Below are positions 26,878 through 36,832 of a DNA stretch of 64,000 nt, piece by piece. The stretch's first letter is position 1, and each line of letters starts with the position of its first letter. The stretch is taken from NCBI GenBank assembly GCA_033720815.1, contig JAWWBT010000001.1, positions 47,009 to 111,008 on the forward strand. The letters are read 5' to 3'. A model generated the notes under the pieces. The model saw only the letters and a program-made list of their open reading frames with translations. It searched no databases and had not been told where the DNA came from. Both the position numbers and the translations under genes were made by a program. The stretch is from JAWWBS01 sp033720815. Lineage in GTDB: Bacteria > Pseudomonadota > Gammaproteobacteria > Natronospirales > JAJUFS01.

Positions 26878-28055
26878 GCAGCCTCCGTCCGGGTAAACAT
26901 GACCAGTACGCCCGTCCAGTCGAGTGGGCGGGACCGGCCGTCGAACGGCGCAATTTCGCGGCCGGCATAAAAACCGAGCAACGGGATATCAGGTCCCAGC
27001 GCTTCCGCCAGCTTTCGCGCTTCTTCTTCTTCCGAGCCGGTAAACACCGACGCGCGACCAGCGCAATCGACATAGAAGGCAAGCTCCGCGTTTCTCCCAT
27101 CCAGCTTGCCCAGGCTTTCTTCCACGCCCTTTTTCACGGACTCCATCAGCAACTGGTTGTCACGCATCATCACCTGCACGCGATCACCGGTCCGTATATC
27201 CGTTTCGAAGAGCCCTACCGATCCGTCATCTTCATTGACGTCGATGATGAGACGGTTCATGAAATCCGCTTCCTGGAACGGTGCATGGAGATTGCTGCTG
27301 CGGCGTCCAAGAAGGATGGAAAACGCCAGCGCCACATCATCACTACCGGCCATGGAGCGCAGCACCTGCGCGGCAGGCGCTCCATCAAGCTCGTAGATTC
27401 GCGCTGCATCAGCACGAGTAACGGTCATGAAACCGCTTACCGGCGCGCAGCCGTGCATGACGCGGGGCTCTGTACGAAGGCCCGGCGGAACCGCCACGGC
27501 AAGTGCGACATTCTTGCGACAGCCATCACCAACGAATACGTGGCTTTCAGTAAGCGGGAAATCACCAAGCAGGCCGGCGCCGAACAACTGCGGCTCCATG
27601 CCTTCCTTTAGTGAGTCGTAAATTCCGTCGATCAGGCTGGTACCAACGTTGATGCCACCACCGCGTCGCGTGACATCGTAGAAGAGCATCGCCGCGCTGA
27701 CCTCTTCCTGCTCCAGCCATTCCGCAAGCTGCCGACCCGCATCGGCTTCGTTCTGCTCCAGGGGCTCGGCAATGCAAACGCGTGGCGCACCCGCTTCACT
27801 GGAGAACGCAGCAATGACGATTTCGTTACCGGAATATCCCGAAGCGGTAGAGGAGATGGCGCCGACACAGGAGCCCCCATAAACGGGAATATCGCCAGCC
27901 TGCTCGCGGATCTGCGAAAGGAGACGATCCGCGCCATGCCGTCGACCGGCAAACACCAGCAGCCATGACGTTGAGTCATCGACAGAGGCCGCCTGCAGTG
28001 CCTCGCGCACCGCGGCACTGGTCTCCACCGCCGCGGAATAACCGACAGAAATCAT
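26874..28055 (-). CDS. FIST-domain sensory protein
   Basis: 393 residues: FIST N domain (~30-215; LLVFAGRRHGADRLLSQIRE, VYGGSCVGAISSTASGYSGNEIVIAAFS) and FIST C domain (~220-370; RIYELDGAPAAQVLRSM, PLLGFYAGREIAPFDG). FIST modules are thought to bind small ligands, perhaps amino acids, and often sit beside signal-transduction genes. There is no signal peptide, so it is cytoplasmic. A strong GGAGGGGG precedes the ATG. It is first in a two-gene operon with the GGDEF-EAL protein. Confidence 0.9.
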   Translation of the reverse strand: MISVGYSAAVETSAAVREALQAASVDDSTSWLLVFAGRRHGADRLLSQIREQAGDIPVYGGSCVGAISSTASGYSGNEIVIAAFSSEAGAPRVCIAEPLEQNEADAGRQLAEWLEQEEVSAAMLFYDVTRRGGGINVGTSLIDGIYDSLKEGMEPQLFGAGLLGDFPLTESHVFVGDGCRKNVALAVAVPPGLRTEPRVMHGCAPVSGFMTVTRADAARIYELDGAPAAQVLRSMAGSDDVALAFSILLGRRSSNLHAPFQEADFMNRLIIDVNEDDGSVGLFETDIRTGDRVQVMMRDNQLLMESVKKGVEESLGKLDGRNAELAFYVDCAGRASVFTGSEEEEARKLAEALGPDIPLLGFYAGREIAPFDGRSRPLDWTGVLVMFTRTEAA

Positions 28056-28184
28056 GTTCCCCCTCCGGAAAACCGGCGCATGGTCGCCGTGAACCGGTCT
28101 TTCCCCCTTACTGCTTCCGCTCGGTGCGGTGCAGGATTACGAAACAGAGATTACCATAGGGAAAACCCAAGAGATGTGACCAGC

Positions 28185-29885
28185 ATGCCCTTGCCAATTG
28201 CGTTGCCAAAATCCTTGCCGAACCTGTTCGGCCGATCACGTGAATCGGTCTGTTACGAGGTCAGCCTCGCCATCGCGCCCGAGCGGAGCGATGAGTTCGA
28301 TGAATGGCTGCTGGGTCACGTGCGGGAGATGCTGGCATTCCCCGGATTCCAGGACGCGAGGGTCTACCGCGACCCGCAACGTGACGAAGAAGGGCGCGAA
28401 CGCCGCGTGGTGAGCTACGAAGTACGTAGCCGCCGCGAACTGGACAGCTACCTGCATACCCACGCCAAGCGAATGCGCGCCGAAGGCGTGCAGCGTTTCG
28501 GCAAGGCGCTTGCTGCCAGCCGCGACATCGTGCCGCTATCCGAATACCAGCCTGGCGAGTCGCTGCAGCTGCTGCTCAGCGAAGAAGACATTTCCGGCGG
28601 CCTGCCAATCTGCGGTAATTGCCACAACCCGGTGGAAGGCCGCTTCTGCAAGCTCTGCGGCCAGGAAGACCGGACTTACCTGTTGTCACTGAAGGAACTG
28701 GTCGGCGAATTTCTCGGTGAACTGACCAATTTCGATTCGCGCTTTTTCCGCACCTTGAAGCCGCTGCTTTTCAAACCGGGCCTGCTCACGCTGGAATACA
28801 TCCGCGGGCGTCGACAGCATTACTTCCCGCCGATCCGGCTCTACATCATCATCAGCATCCTGTTCTTCTTTGTCGCCGCGGTGATGACGGATAGTGGGCT
28901 CGCGGACGCGAATTTCGGCGAAGCAAGCATCGATGGCGACCAGGCGGAACAGAAGCGGGAACGCCAGGAAGCGATCGCCGAGATCGAAGCCGCACTGCCG
29001 GACGCAGGACCCGGCGAGCGGTATGCGCTGCAGGCGGCATTGCAGGCCCTCCGGGCCAAGCAGGCTCCTGGCGACGAAGAACCGCAGGTGGAGTCTTCCG
29101 GCGCGCCTGACAAGGCCGCGGCCGAGTCATCCGGGGATGTGGCGGCCATTGTCCCAGCGAAGGAGTCGCCGCAGGAGGGTGGTGAACCTTCGCCACCGGT
29201 GGAAGGGACGGAGGATGCTTCTGCAGGCAAGACAGTGGAGGAGCCGGGTGCCGCGAACGGGCCGGGGCCGGATGCGGAAGCCCTGATGCGAGACATCGAA
29301 TCAACCCTGCCGGAAGCTCGCGAGCCCGGAGCCGAAGCCCAGCAGCCGACCCTGTTCGGGTTCGCTATGCCGAACATACAGGTGAGCGGCGACACCGCCA
29401 CGGCGTCAGGCTGGGGCAGCGAGGAAATGAACGAGCGCATGGAACGCGGGGCAGTAGCCATCAAGGAAAACCCGCGGGCGTTCGTTCGGACAGTCATCGA
29501 CAATATTCCGTCGATGATGCTGATCTTCCTGCCACTGATCGCCCTGGCACTGAAGATCCTCTATGTCTTTTCCGGTCGGTACTACGTGGAGCACCTGATC
29601 TTTTCGCTGCACACGCACTCGGCTGTCTTCATTATCCTGCTGTTCTGGATGCTGGTTGGCGAGCTCGCTGACAGCTTCTCGCCGCTGGAGCGCGTGATGG
29701 GCTGGATTACGGCAGCGGTATGGATCTACATCCCGGTGTACCTGTACAAATCGATGCGCCGCGTTTACGGTCAGGGACACTTCTTCACGACAACCAAGTT
29801 CTTCCTGCTGTCTATCTGTTACATCATTGCCGCCAGCGTCACGAGCATCTTCCTGTTCGTCGCGGCGGTGTACCAGCAGGCCTGA
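28185..29885 (+). CDS. DUF4286-like / zinc-ribbon / DUF3667 membrane protein
   Basis: 566 residues from the ATG at 28185 (a GTG nine bases earlier is also possible). Residues ~20-115 resemble DUF4286. A zinc ribbon C143-x2-C146-x8-C155-x2-C158 and the following SLKELVGEFLGELTNFDSRFFRTLKPLLFKPG are typical of DUF3667. One transmembrane helix follows, then an acidic, Pro/Ala/Glu-rich stretch (~237-435), then about four helices. DUF3667 proteins have no known function. The fused N-terminal domain and the long low-complexity insert are unusual. It diverges from the FIST operon. Confidence 0.7.
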   Translation: MPLPIALPKSLPNLFGRSRESVCYEVSLAIAPERSDEFDEWLLGHVREMLAFPGFQDARVYRDPQRDEEGRERRVVSYEVRSRRELDSYLHTHAKRMRAEGVQRFGKALAASRDIVPLSEYQPGESLQLLLSEEDISGGLPICGNCHNPVEGRFCKLCGQEDRTYLLSLKELVGEFLGELTNFDSRFFRTLKPLLFKPGLLTLEYIRGRRQHYFPPIRLYIIISILFFFVAAVMTDSGLADANFGEASIDGDQAEQKRERQEAIAEIEAALPDAGPGERYALQAALQALRAKQAPGDEEPQVESSGAPDKAAAESSGDVAAIVPAKESPQEGGEPSPPVEGTEDASAGKTVEEPGAANGPGPDAEALMRDIESTLPEAREPGAEAQQPTLFGFAMPNIQVSGDTATASGWGSEEMNERMERGAVAIKENPRAFVRTVIDNIPSMMLIFLPLIALALKILYVFSGRYYVEHLIFSLHTHSAVFIILLFWMLVGELADSFSPLERVMGWITAAVWIYIPVYLYKSMRRVYGQGHFFTTTKFFLLSICYIIAASVTSIFLFVAAVYQQA

Positions 29886-29916
29886 ACGATATCCCTGGAA
29901 ACCAAGGAGGTTCTTG

Positions 29917-30318
29917 ATGAAATTCGCGAAACTGTCTTTGCTCGCCCTTGCCATGGTGATGCCGCTGGCACTCGCCTCTGACCATGCCGAGCTTTACTTC
30001 ATCACGCCCAGTGATGGCGCCGTGATCGAAGGACCCGTCACCGTGAAGTTCGGGCTGAAGGGAATGGGTATCGCACCTGCCGGCGTGCAGCGTGACGGTA
30101 CCGGCCACCATCACCTGCTCATCGACACCGGCCTGCCTGACCTGGACAAGCCGATTCCGTCTGATGAAAACCATGTCCATTTCGGTGGCGGCCAGACGGA
30201 AACCACGCTGGACCTGGAACCGGGCGAGCACACGCTGCAACTCCTGCTCGGTGATCACAACCACATTCCGCATGACCCACCGGTCGTTTCGAAGAAGATC
30301 ACCATCACGGTGAAATAG
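29917..30318 (+). CDS. Secreted DUF4399 protein
   Basis: 133 residues from the ATG at 29917, preceded by AAGGAGG. Signal peptide cleaved near residue 21 (MPLALAS). The DUF4399 core is clear: ELYFITPSDGAVIEGPVTVKFGLKGMGIAPAGV, then GHHHLLIDT, HVHFGGGQTE, LEPGEHTLQLLLGDHNHIPHDPP. The clustered histidines suggest metal binding, which is inference. The family is periplasmic and uncharacterised. It lies 31 bases after the DUF3667 gene and may share its transcript. Confidence 0.85.
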   Translation: MKFAKLSLLALAMVMPLALASDHAELYFITPSDGAVIEGPVTVKFGLKGMGIAPAGVQRDGTGHHHLLIDTGLPDLDKPIPSDENHVHFGGGQTETTLDLEPGEHTLQLLLGDHNHIPHDPPVVSKKITITVK

Positions 30319-30348
30319 GTCTTGCGGCAATCCGGATGACTGCCAACG

Positions 30349-30379
30349 AAAAAGGCGCGGCAATTGCCGCGCCTTTTTT
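30349..30379. terminator. Bidirectional terminator
   Basis: A near-perfect palindrome with arms AAGGCGCGGCAA and TTGCCGCGCCTT, flanked by A-run and T-run (30349-30379). It lies between the converging DUF4399 and MFS genes and works in both directions. Confidence 0.9.
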
Positions 30380-30397
30380 CATCCTCAGCTGCGAGGC

Positions 30398-31669
30398 TCA
30401 GGCCTGTGTATCGTCTGGATCCGGTTCCATTTCCAGGACCTGCTCTTCCTCGATGCGCGGGTCCATGCTGTGGATGGCTGTAGAAGCCTGCTGTGGCATT
30501 GGCACATACGGCTCCTGGTCTTCCACGCCGACGTCATCTGCGCCACGGCGGATGTACGCGGCCACACCGTAAAGTATTGCCACCGATGCGATAAAGACCT
30601 GCAGGCCTTCGCCGCCGAGCGGTTGCATGGCCGCTGCTGCCAGCATCGGACCAAGACCGGCGCCAAGGCCATAGACAAGAAGTAGTGCCGACGACACGGT
30701 GACGATCTGCGAGGCATCGAAGTGGTCGTGCGAATGCGCGACCGTGGTCGGATAGACGGTAAACAGGAGACCACCGAAGCTGGCGCCGACCGCATACAGG
30801 ATCCAGACCCGATCCAGCGGCACGAACATCAACGCCAGGGCCAGCAGGCTGACCAGCGTGGTCAACGTCGCCAGTACCGTGCGGCGATCGAAGCGGTCCG
30901 AAATCATGCCGACCGGGTACTGCATCAGCAGGCCACCGAAAATCGTCGCTGCCATGAAGCCGGCAATCGCCTTCACATCCAGCCCGCCCTTGGCCAGCGC
31001 CACCGGCATCAGGCCGTAGAACGCTCCGTTCATCAGGCCCGCAATCAGCGCGCCGACGAAGCCGAAAGGCGCGCTCTTGTACAGTCGCGACCAGTTATAG
31101 GTGATACGACCGACCGGCAACGGATGCATGGCGCGCGTCAGCGCGACGGGCAGCAGGCAGAGCGCAAACAGGACACCCATCAGGAAGAAATGCGTCGGTT
31201 CGAAGATATCGCCGATATTCAGCAGGAACTGGCCGCCACCAAGTCCGAGGAAGGTAACCACCATGTAAACCGAGAAAACCCGACCGCGGATCGAGGCGGG
31301 CGCACGTTCACTGAGCCAGCTTTCAACAATCAAGGACAGACCCATCATCGAGATACCGATCAGTACGCGCAGGACCACCCAGATGACGGCATATTCGAGC
31401 AGCGGCAGCATCAGGACAGCCGCACAGTTCGCAGCGGCGAATACGGCATAGGCGCGGATATGGCCGACCCGTTGCAGGACGAGAGGACATAACCACGCGC
31501 CCATGACCATGCCGATATAGAAACCGGACATGACAAGACCGGTCATCACGTCGCTGGTGCCACCGGCCTGCAACCGAAGCGACATGAAGGTGCCGAGGTA
31601 GCCACTGCCCAGCATCAGCGTCGCTGTGGACATGAACAGCGCCAGTAGCGAGAGGATGGTCTTCCGCAC
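30398..31669 (-). CDS. Major facilitator superfamily transporter (YcaD-like)
   Basis: 423 residues from a GTG with AAAGGAT upstream; about twelve transmembrane helices. Features of the YcaD-type MFS group are present: SGFYIGMVMGAWLCPLVLQRVGHIRAY in the first half, LIVESWLSERAPASIRGRVFSVY, and GMISDRFDRRTVLATLTTL in the second half. The last 45 residues are a charged cytoplasmic tail. Substrate unknown. A TATACT -10-like hexamer lies on the minus strand at 31715-31720. Confidence 0.88.
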   Translation of the reverse strand: MRKTILSLLALFMSTATLMLGSGYLGTFMSLRLQAGGTSDVMTGLVMSGFYIGMVMGAWLCPLVLQRVGHIRAYAVFAAANCAAVLMLPLLEYAVIWVVLRVLIGISMMGLSLIVESWLSERAPASIRGRVFSVYMVVTFLGLGGGQFLLNIGDIFEPTHFFLMGVLFALCLLPVALTRAMHPLPVGRITYNWSRLYKSAPFGFVGALIAGLMNGAFYGLMPVALAKGGLDVKAIAGFMAATIFGGLLMQYPVGMISDRFDRRTVLATLTTLVSLLALALMFVPLDRVWILYAVGASFGGLLFTVYPTTVAHSHDHFDASQIVTVSSALLLVYGLGAGLGPMLAAAAMQPLGGEGLQVFIASVAILYGVAAYIRRGADDVGVEDQEPYVPMPQQASTAIHSMDPRIEEEQVLEMEPDPDDTQA

Positions 31670-31852
31670 GACGATCCTTTGGTTAGGGCGAATTTCGGGC
31701 TTCGGAGCGGCGGAAGTATATCATCGCAACCGCCCTGATTCGGCCCTGTGCCGGGCCAGTCGGTCGGTTACAATGAGGAATAACGAGAAGAAATCCGTCG
31801 CTGGCACGGTAGCCGGCGCGCCATTGGCTGGAGATGACGCGAGCAAACCTTC

Positions 31853-34800
31853 ATGGCTGAGCATCGAGCCCTGCTTGCACTGTTGCTGGATGAAGACGGG
31901 CGCCACTGCATCGGGGCGTCGACGGCGCTGCTGCGCCTGCTCGATGAGAAATCAGTGAACGGCACGGATCTCCGGGACGCTTCCTGGCTGGAAGGCAACC
32001 TGGATATTCCCGTGCGCCAGGAAGGCAACAGCGGGCAGGTAACCGTCGGCGCGGGTGACTCGACCCTGGAATGCCATTCCAGTATCTCGAGATTGGGAAA
32101 CGGCTGGTTGTTGCTACTGCGCCCCGTGGCGCCCGGGAGCAGCATCGAAGCCCGCTATGAAATGCTGTTTGAAAACGCGGTGGATGGAATCTACCGCAGC
32201 ACCCCGGAGAACGGGCTTCGCGAAGTCAACCCCACCATGGCACGCCTTCTCGGCTACGAGACGCCATCCGAGATGCTGGTCGCCGTCAAGGATATCAACA
32301 ATGATTTCTACGTTGATCCCGCTCGCCGCCAGGAATTGCTCGAAATACTGAGGGCGCAAGGCGAAATCACCGGCGAGGTTTCACAGGTTCGCTGCCGCGA
32401 CGGCTCGCTGATGTGGATCAGCGAGAATGCGCGCTTCATCGAGGATGACGATGGCGGCTATATCCTCGGGACCATCGAGAACATCAATCGTCGCGTCGAG
32501 GCCGAACAGCAGTTACATGAATCCGAAGCGCGCTACCGCAGCCTGCTGGACCATGTGCAGGATGGCGTATTCCTGATGGCCGAAGGCCATTACCTCTACG
32601 TCAACGACGCTTTCGCCGACATGCTGGGTTACACGCCACAGGAAATGATGGCGGTGGACTACATGAACATCGTCGCGCCAGAAGATCGCGACGCCCAGCA
32701 GAAGCGCCGCGAGCGCCGCAAGGCCGGATTCCGCGAAACCGACGAATTCGAAATACGCCTGCTGCACAAGGATGGCGAATCACGCGTGCTGGCTTCGGTT
32801 CGTGTCGGCACCATCGATTACGGTGATGGCATCGCAACACTGGGCACGGTCCGCGATATCACTCACGCCCGCGAAGCCGAACGCCGCTACCGCCAGATTT
32901 TCGAAAACGCCGTCGAGGCGATATTCCAGACCACACCGGATGGTCGCTTCAATACGGCAAACCCGGCCATGGCAGAACTGCTTGGCTACGATTCGCCGGA
33001 TGAGCTGATTCGCGAAATTTCCGATATTGCCGGCCAGCTCTATGTCGACCCGAGCGAACGCGATCGCATCCGCGAGCTGATGCACAAGAAGGGTTACCTG
33101 CGAAATCACGAAGTCCAGATCCGGCGCCGGGACGGCAAGCCGATCTGGGTCTCCGAAAACACGCGTGTCCGGTACAACGCTGACGGTACCGTGAACTGCT
33201 ATGAAGGCTCGCTGGTCGACATTACCGACCGCAAGCACATGGAAGAGGCGCTACTGCAGTCGGAACGCCGTTACCGCACCCTGGTCGACCATGCGCAGGT
33301 CGGCGTGTTCATGAGTCGCGACGGTGAGTATGTGTACGTGAATCACGCACTCGCCAACCTGCTGGGTTACTCCGAAGACGAACTGATTGGCGCGAACTAC
33401 CGGCAGATATTCGCGCCGGAAGAATTGTCGCTTGCCGACGAACGCCACCGTCGCCGCAAGGCAGGCGAGGAAGTCGAGCAGAGTTACGAGGCGCGCCTGC
33501 TGTGCAAGGATGGCCAATCGCGCGTCGTCGTGACTGTTAGCGCCGGCAAGGTGATGCAGGACGGCGAAGAGATGATCATGGGCACGGTGCGTGACATCAC
33601 CGAGCAGAAACGCATCGAGCGCCAGCTGAGGCATAACGCGACCCACGATCCCCTCACCGGCCTGCCGAATCGCAGCCTGTTCGTTGAGCGTCTCGGCAAG
33701 GCGATGACCTATTCGATCGGCTCGAGCCGTCCTTCCTATGCCGTGCTGTTCCTGGACCTGGATGGCTTCAAGGTCGTGAACGATTCGCTCGGCCATGCGG
33801 CTGGTGACCGGCTGCTTGCTGAAATTGCGCATCGCCTGCGCCGCTGCCTGAGACCCTGGGATACCGTGGCCCGTCACGGCGGTGACGAGTTCACCGTGCT
33901 CGTCGAGCAGCTCAATTCACTGGATGATGCCATCGATGTGGCGCGCCGCATCCAGCAGGAACTGGCCGAGCCGATCAACCTGGACGATCACGAGGTGTTC
34001 ACGAACGTGAGCATTGGCATCGCGCCTGCCAACCCGGATTACCGCAACACGGATGAAATCCTGCGTGATGCGGATACCGCGATGTACCGCGCCAAGGCGC
34101 GCGGCAAGGCGGGCTACGTGGTCTTCGACAACACCATGCACGAGATCGCACGGCGTCGCCTGAAACTGGAAACCGACCTGCGGCAGGCAATGGACCGGGG
34201 CGAGTTCCTGCCGGCTTTCCAGCCGCTCGTCGACCTGAAGAAAGGCAAGCTGCGCGGTTTTGAAGCCCTGATCCGCTGGGACCACCCGGAACGGGGGCGA
34301 CTGCTCCCGGCGGACTTCATCGGCGTGGCAGAAGAGACCGGCATGATCGTGCCGATGGGCTGGTGGATGCTGGAGACCTGCTGCATGCGACTCGCGCAGT
34401 GGCGTCACAAGTATGACAACGCAGCCGACCTGAGCATCAGCGTCAATATTGCCGACCGCCAGTTCGACCACCCGGAATTGATCAACAATGTCGGCCGCGT
34501 GTTGCGCAATTCCGGACTGCCGGGAGAAGCGCTGCACCTGGAAATCACCGAAACGGTGTTCATGGATAATCCGGAACTGGCCGGCGAACGCCTGCGCGAA
34601 CTGAAGGCGCTGGGCGTCGGCCTGCACATGGATGATTTCGGTACCGGCTATTCCTCGTTGAGCCACCTCAGCCGCTACCCGCTGGATACACTGAAGATCG
34701 ACCGTGCATTCGTAATGGATATCAACACGAACCCGACGCACCTTGCCATCGTGAAGACCGTGATCGCGCTGTGTCGGGACCTTGGCCTGACGGCAATTGC

Positions 34801-34939
34801 AGAGGGTATCGAGACGCCGGAACAGCGGAAGCTGTTGCGCAAGATGCGCTGCCACGGCGGCCAGGGATTGCTCTTCTCCGCGCCACTGGAACAGCCGGAG
34901 GTGGAGGAACTGCTGGAGGGCAGTACCCGCTGGAAATAG
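31853..34939 (+). CDS. Multi-PAS GGDEF-EAL c-di-GMP enzyme
   Basis: 1028 residues, no membrane segments. An N-terminal ~95-residue unit is followed by four PAS domains (about 100-220, 222-340, 342-470, 470-590) with alternating sequence types: the first and third share YEMLFENAVDGIYRSTP/YRQIFENAVEAIFQTTP, the second and fourth share YRSLLDHVQDGVFLM/YRTLVDHAQVGVFMS. This suggests duplication of a two-PAS unit. The GGDEF domain is intact (~676-680) with an RPWD inhibitory site, and the EAL domain is intact (GFEALIRW ~802; DDFGTGYSSLSHL). Cytoplasmic sensing of several signals is likely. The RBS is weak; a TACAAT -10-like hexamer lies at 31769-31774. Confidence 0.93.
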   Translation: MAEHRALLALLLDEDGRHCIGASTALLRLLDEKSVNGTDLRDASWLEGNLDIPVRQEGNSGQVTVGAGDSTLECHSSISRLGNGWLLLLRPVAPGSSIEARYEMLFENAVDGIYRSTPENGLREVNPTMARLLGYETPSEMLVAVKDINNDFYVDPARRQELLEILRAQGEITGEVSQVRCRDGSLMWISENARFIEDDDGGYILGTIENINRRVEAEQQLHESEARYRSLLDHVQDGVFLMAEGHYLYVNDAFADMLGYTPQEMMAVDYMNIVAPEDRDAQQKRRERRKAGFRETDEFEIRLLHKDGESRVLASVRVGTIDYGDGIATLGTVRDITHAREAERRYRQIFENAVEAIFQTTPDGRFNTANPAMAELLGYDSPDELIREISDIAGQLYVDPSERDRIRELMHKKGYLRNHEVQIRRRDGKPIWVSENTRVRYNADGTVNCYEGSLVDITDRKHMEEALLQSERRYRTLVDHAQVGVFMSRDGEYVYVNHALANLLGYSEDELIGANYRQIFAPEELSLADERHRRRKAGEEVEQSYEARLLCKDGQSRVVVTVSAGKVMQDGEEMIMGTVRDITEQKRIERQLRHNATHDPLTGLPNRSLFVERLGKAMTYSIGSSRPSYAVLFLDLDGFKVVNDSLGHAAGDRLLAEIAHRLRRCLRPWDTVARHGGDEFTVLVEQLNSLDDAIDVARRIQQELAEPINLDDHEVFTNVSIGIAPANPDYRNTDEILRDADTAMYRAKARGKAGYVVFDNTMHEIARRRLKLETDLRQAMDRGEFLPAFQPLVDLKKGKLRGFEALIRWDHPERGRLLPADFIGVAEETGMIVPMGWWMLETCCMRLAQWRHKYDNAADLSISVNIADRQFDHPELINNVGRVLRNSGLPGEALHLEITETVFMDNPELAGERLRELKALGVGLHMDDFGTGYSSLSHLSRYPLDTLKIDRAFVMDINTNPTHLAIVKTVIALCRDLGLTAIAEGIETPEQRKLLRKMRCHGGQGLLFSAPLEQPEVEELLEGSTRWK

Positions 34940-34975
34940 GCTAGCGGTATTGCTTGCGCCCGGAGCGGCGTGGCT

Positions 34976-36832
34976 TCAGCAGCAGACCTGGTTGCGACCG
35001 TTACGCTTGGCGATATAAAGCTGCTTGTCGGCTTCTATCAATGTCTGCTGCGCACCCTTTTCCTTCGAGAATTCCGCAACACCGATGCTGGTCGTGATCC
35101 GCAGCCCTTCTTCCAGAGAATCCCAGTTGTAATTCTCGACGCTGGCACGAATCTTCTCGCACACAACCTTCGCATTATCGACCGACGTTTCCGGGAAACA
35201 GAGCAGGAACTCATCCCCGCCGTAACGCGAGATGACGTCAATACCGCGGCACTGGCTGCGCAGCAATTGCGCGACGATACGCAATACATCATCGGCCAGC
35301 ATGTGCGAGTAGGAATCGTTGATCTGCTTGAAGGAATCCACATCGACCATCGCGATGGACACAGGATGACTGAACCGCTCTGCCCGCTTGAATTCCTCGA
35401 CCAGTCGCTCATCCATGAAACGGCGGTTGTACAAACCGGTGAGGCTGTCTTCCTTGGTCTGTCGGTCGAGCTCGTCAGTCTTCTTCTGCAATTCGCGCAA
35501 CAGCAATTCCTTCTGCTGGCTCGCCTCGCGTAACGATTCCGAGAGCGCGACCAGCTCTTCCTTCTGCTCCTCGATCTCGCGTGTACGTTCCTCGACACGT
35601 TGCTCAAGCTCGAGCTTGTAACCGTCAAGCTCCTCGAAGAGGCGAGCATTGGCCACCGTCACCGCCACCTGGTCAGCCAGCGTTACCAGCAGGTTGAGAT
35701 CGGATTCATCGAACTCATAAGGCGTGAAACTCTGGACGCTGATCGCACCCAGCACGCGGTTACCGTATGACATCGGCACGCCAATGATCGACCGGGGTCG
35801 CTCACCGACGATCACGGCACGACGCTTGGCTTCGTGATCCGAGGAATCCCAGTCCTCGATCAGGAAGGGTCGGTTATTCTCGATGATCCAGCCCAGCGCG
35901 CCCTCACCCAGTTTCTTTCGCTTGCGTGGCTGCCTGCCCTGCTGGTTGTGATGCAGGCGGAAATCCAGTTCTCCTGCATCCTCGTCATAAAGCACGAGAT
36001 AGAAAGCCGAGAAATTGAGGAGCTTGCGGCATTCCTCGAAGACCAGCTCGGTGAGGTCATCAAGAATGAGCGAAGACGAGGTGGCCCGACCGACGCGATT
36101 GATCACCACCAGTTCATGGATACGTTCTGCCAGGGCCCAGTGATTTTCAGCGAATCGCCGCACCACCACCATGACAAGGATCAGCAGGCCGACATACAGC
36201 ACCAGCACATCGCCGGCCGCCGTGTTGTACACGAGTGCGGTAAAGACACCGAGTGGCACGGCACCCAGCTCCACCAGGGAAGAAAACAGCGACAGCGACT
36301 TGCGGAAATCCCCTTCGTTCAGCTGCGCATACACCGACATCAGGACCTCGTTGATTACCTGCATCAGCAAGGCCATCAGGACCAGCAGTGCAATCGAAAG
36401 CGTGTCGAGATGCTGGAGGGGTACCGGGCCCCCGAGCTGCTCGTAAACGAGGCCCGAGACCAGGACCATGATCGAGAACATGCCGGAGCCATGCAGGCTT
36501 CGCATGATGCGGAAACCCAGGGTGCCCTTGTTGTGACGTCGATCGATGAAAGGCCAGGCCAGCGACGCAATGGCATTCAGCAGCGCGCCCAGCACGGCAC
36601 CGAAGATCAGTACCGATGCGACCTGGGCAACACGATCCAGCGAGGTATGACCGACAAACGGACCGCTGAACCCGCCGGAAATGATGAAGATGGTCAGCGC
36701 CACGTAAAGCGCCGCATGGATGGGGTCAAACTGCGGCACACCCTCCCACATCGCGACAAGCGCAATCAGCAACCAGCCGGTTGCGGCCAGCACCATGGAA
36801 TACGGCAGGAGAATGCGAAGACGCGTCGTCAC
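34976..36832 (-). CDS. Membrane GAF-GGDEF diguanylate cyclase
   Basis: 618 residues if the GTG at 36832 is used, where the first membrane helix begins (VTTRLRILLPYSMVLAATGW). An ATG at 36952 would add 40 unconserved residues, so the start is uncertain. About eight transmembrane helices (to ~245), a GAF domain (~265-400) and a coiled coil precede the GGDEF domain. The active site G538-G-D-E-F542 and the RGID inhibitory site five residues before it are intact. It therefore makes c-di-GMP from GTP under membrane and GAF control. It diverges from the DUF4136/dinB unit. Confidence 0.88.
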   Translation of the reverse strand: MTTRLRILLPYSMVLAATGWLLIALVAMWEGVPQFDPIHAALYVALTIFIISGGFSGPFVGHTSLDRVAQVASVLIFGAVLGALLNAIASLAWPFIDRRHNKGTLGFRIMRSLHGSGMFSIMVLVSGLVYEQLGGPVPLQHLDTLSIALLVLMALLMQVINEVLMSVYAQLNEGDFRKSLSLFSSLVELGAVPLGVFTALVYNTAAGDVLVLYVGLLILVMVVVRRFAENHWALAERIHELVVINRVGRATSSSLILDDLTELVFEECRKLLNFSAFYLVLYDEDAGELDFRLHHNQQGRQPRKRKKLGEGALGWIIENNRPFLIEDWDSSDHEAKRRAVIVGERPRSIIGVPMSYGNRVLGAISVQSFTPYEFDESDLNLLVTLADQVAVTVANARLFEELDGYKLELEQRVEERTREIEEQKEELVALSESLREASQQKELLLRELQKKTDELDRQTKEDSLTGLYNRRFMDERLVEEFKRAERFSHPVSIAMVDVDSFKQINDSYSHMLADDVLRIVAQLLRSQCRGIDVISRYGGDEFLLCFPETSVDNAKVVCEKIRASVENYNWDSLEEGLRITTSIGVAEFSKEKGAQQTLIEADKQLYIAKRNGRNQVCC

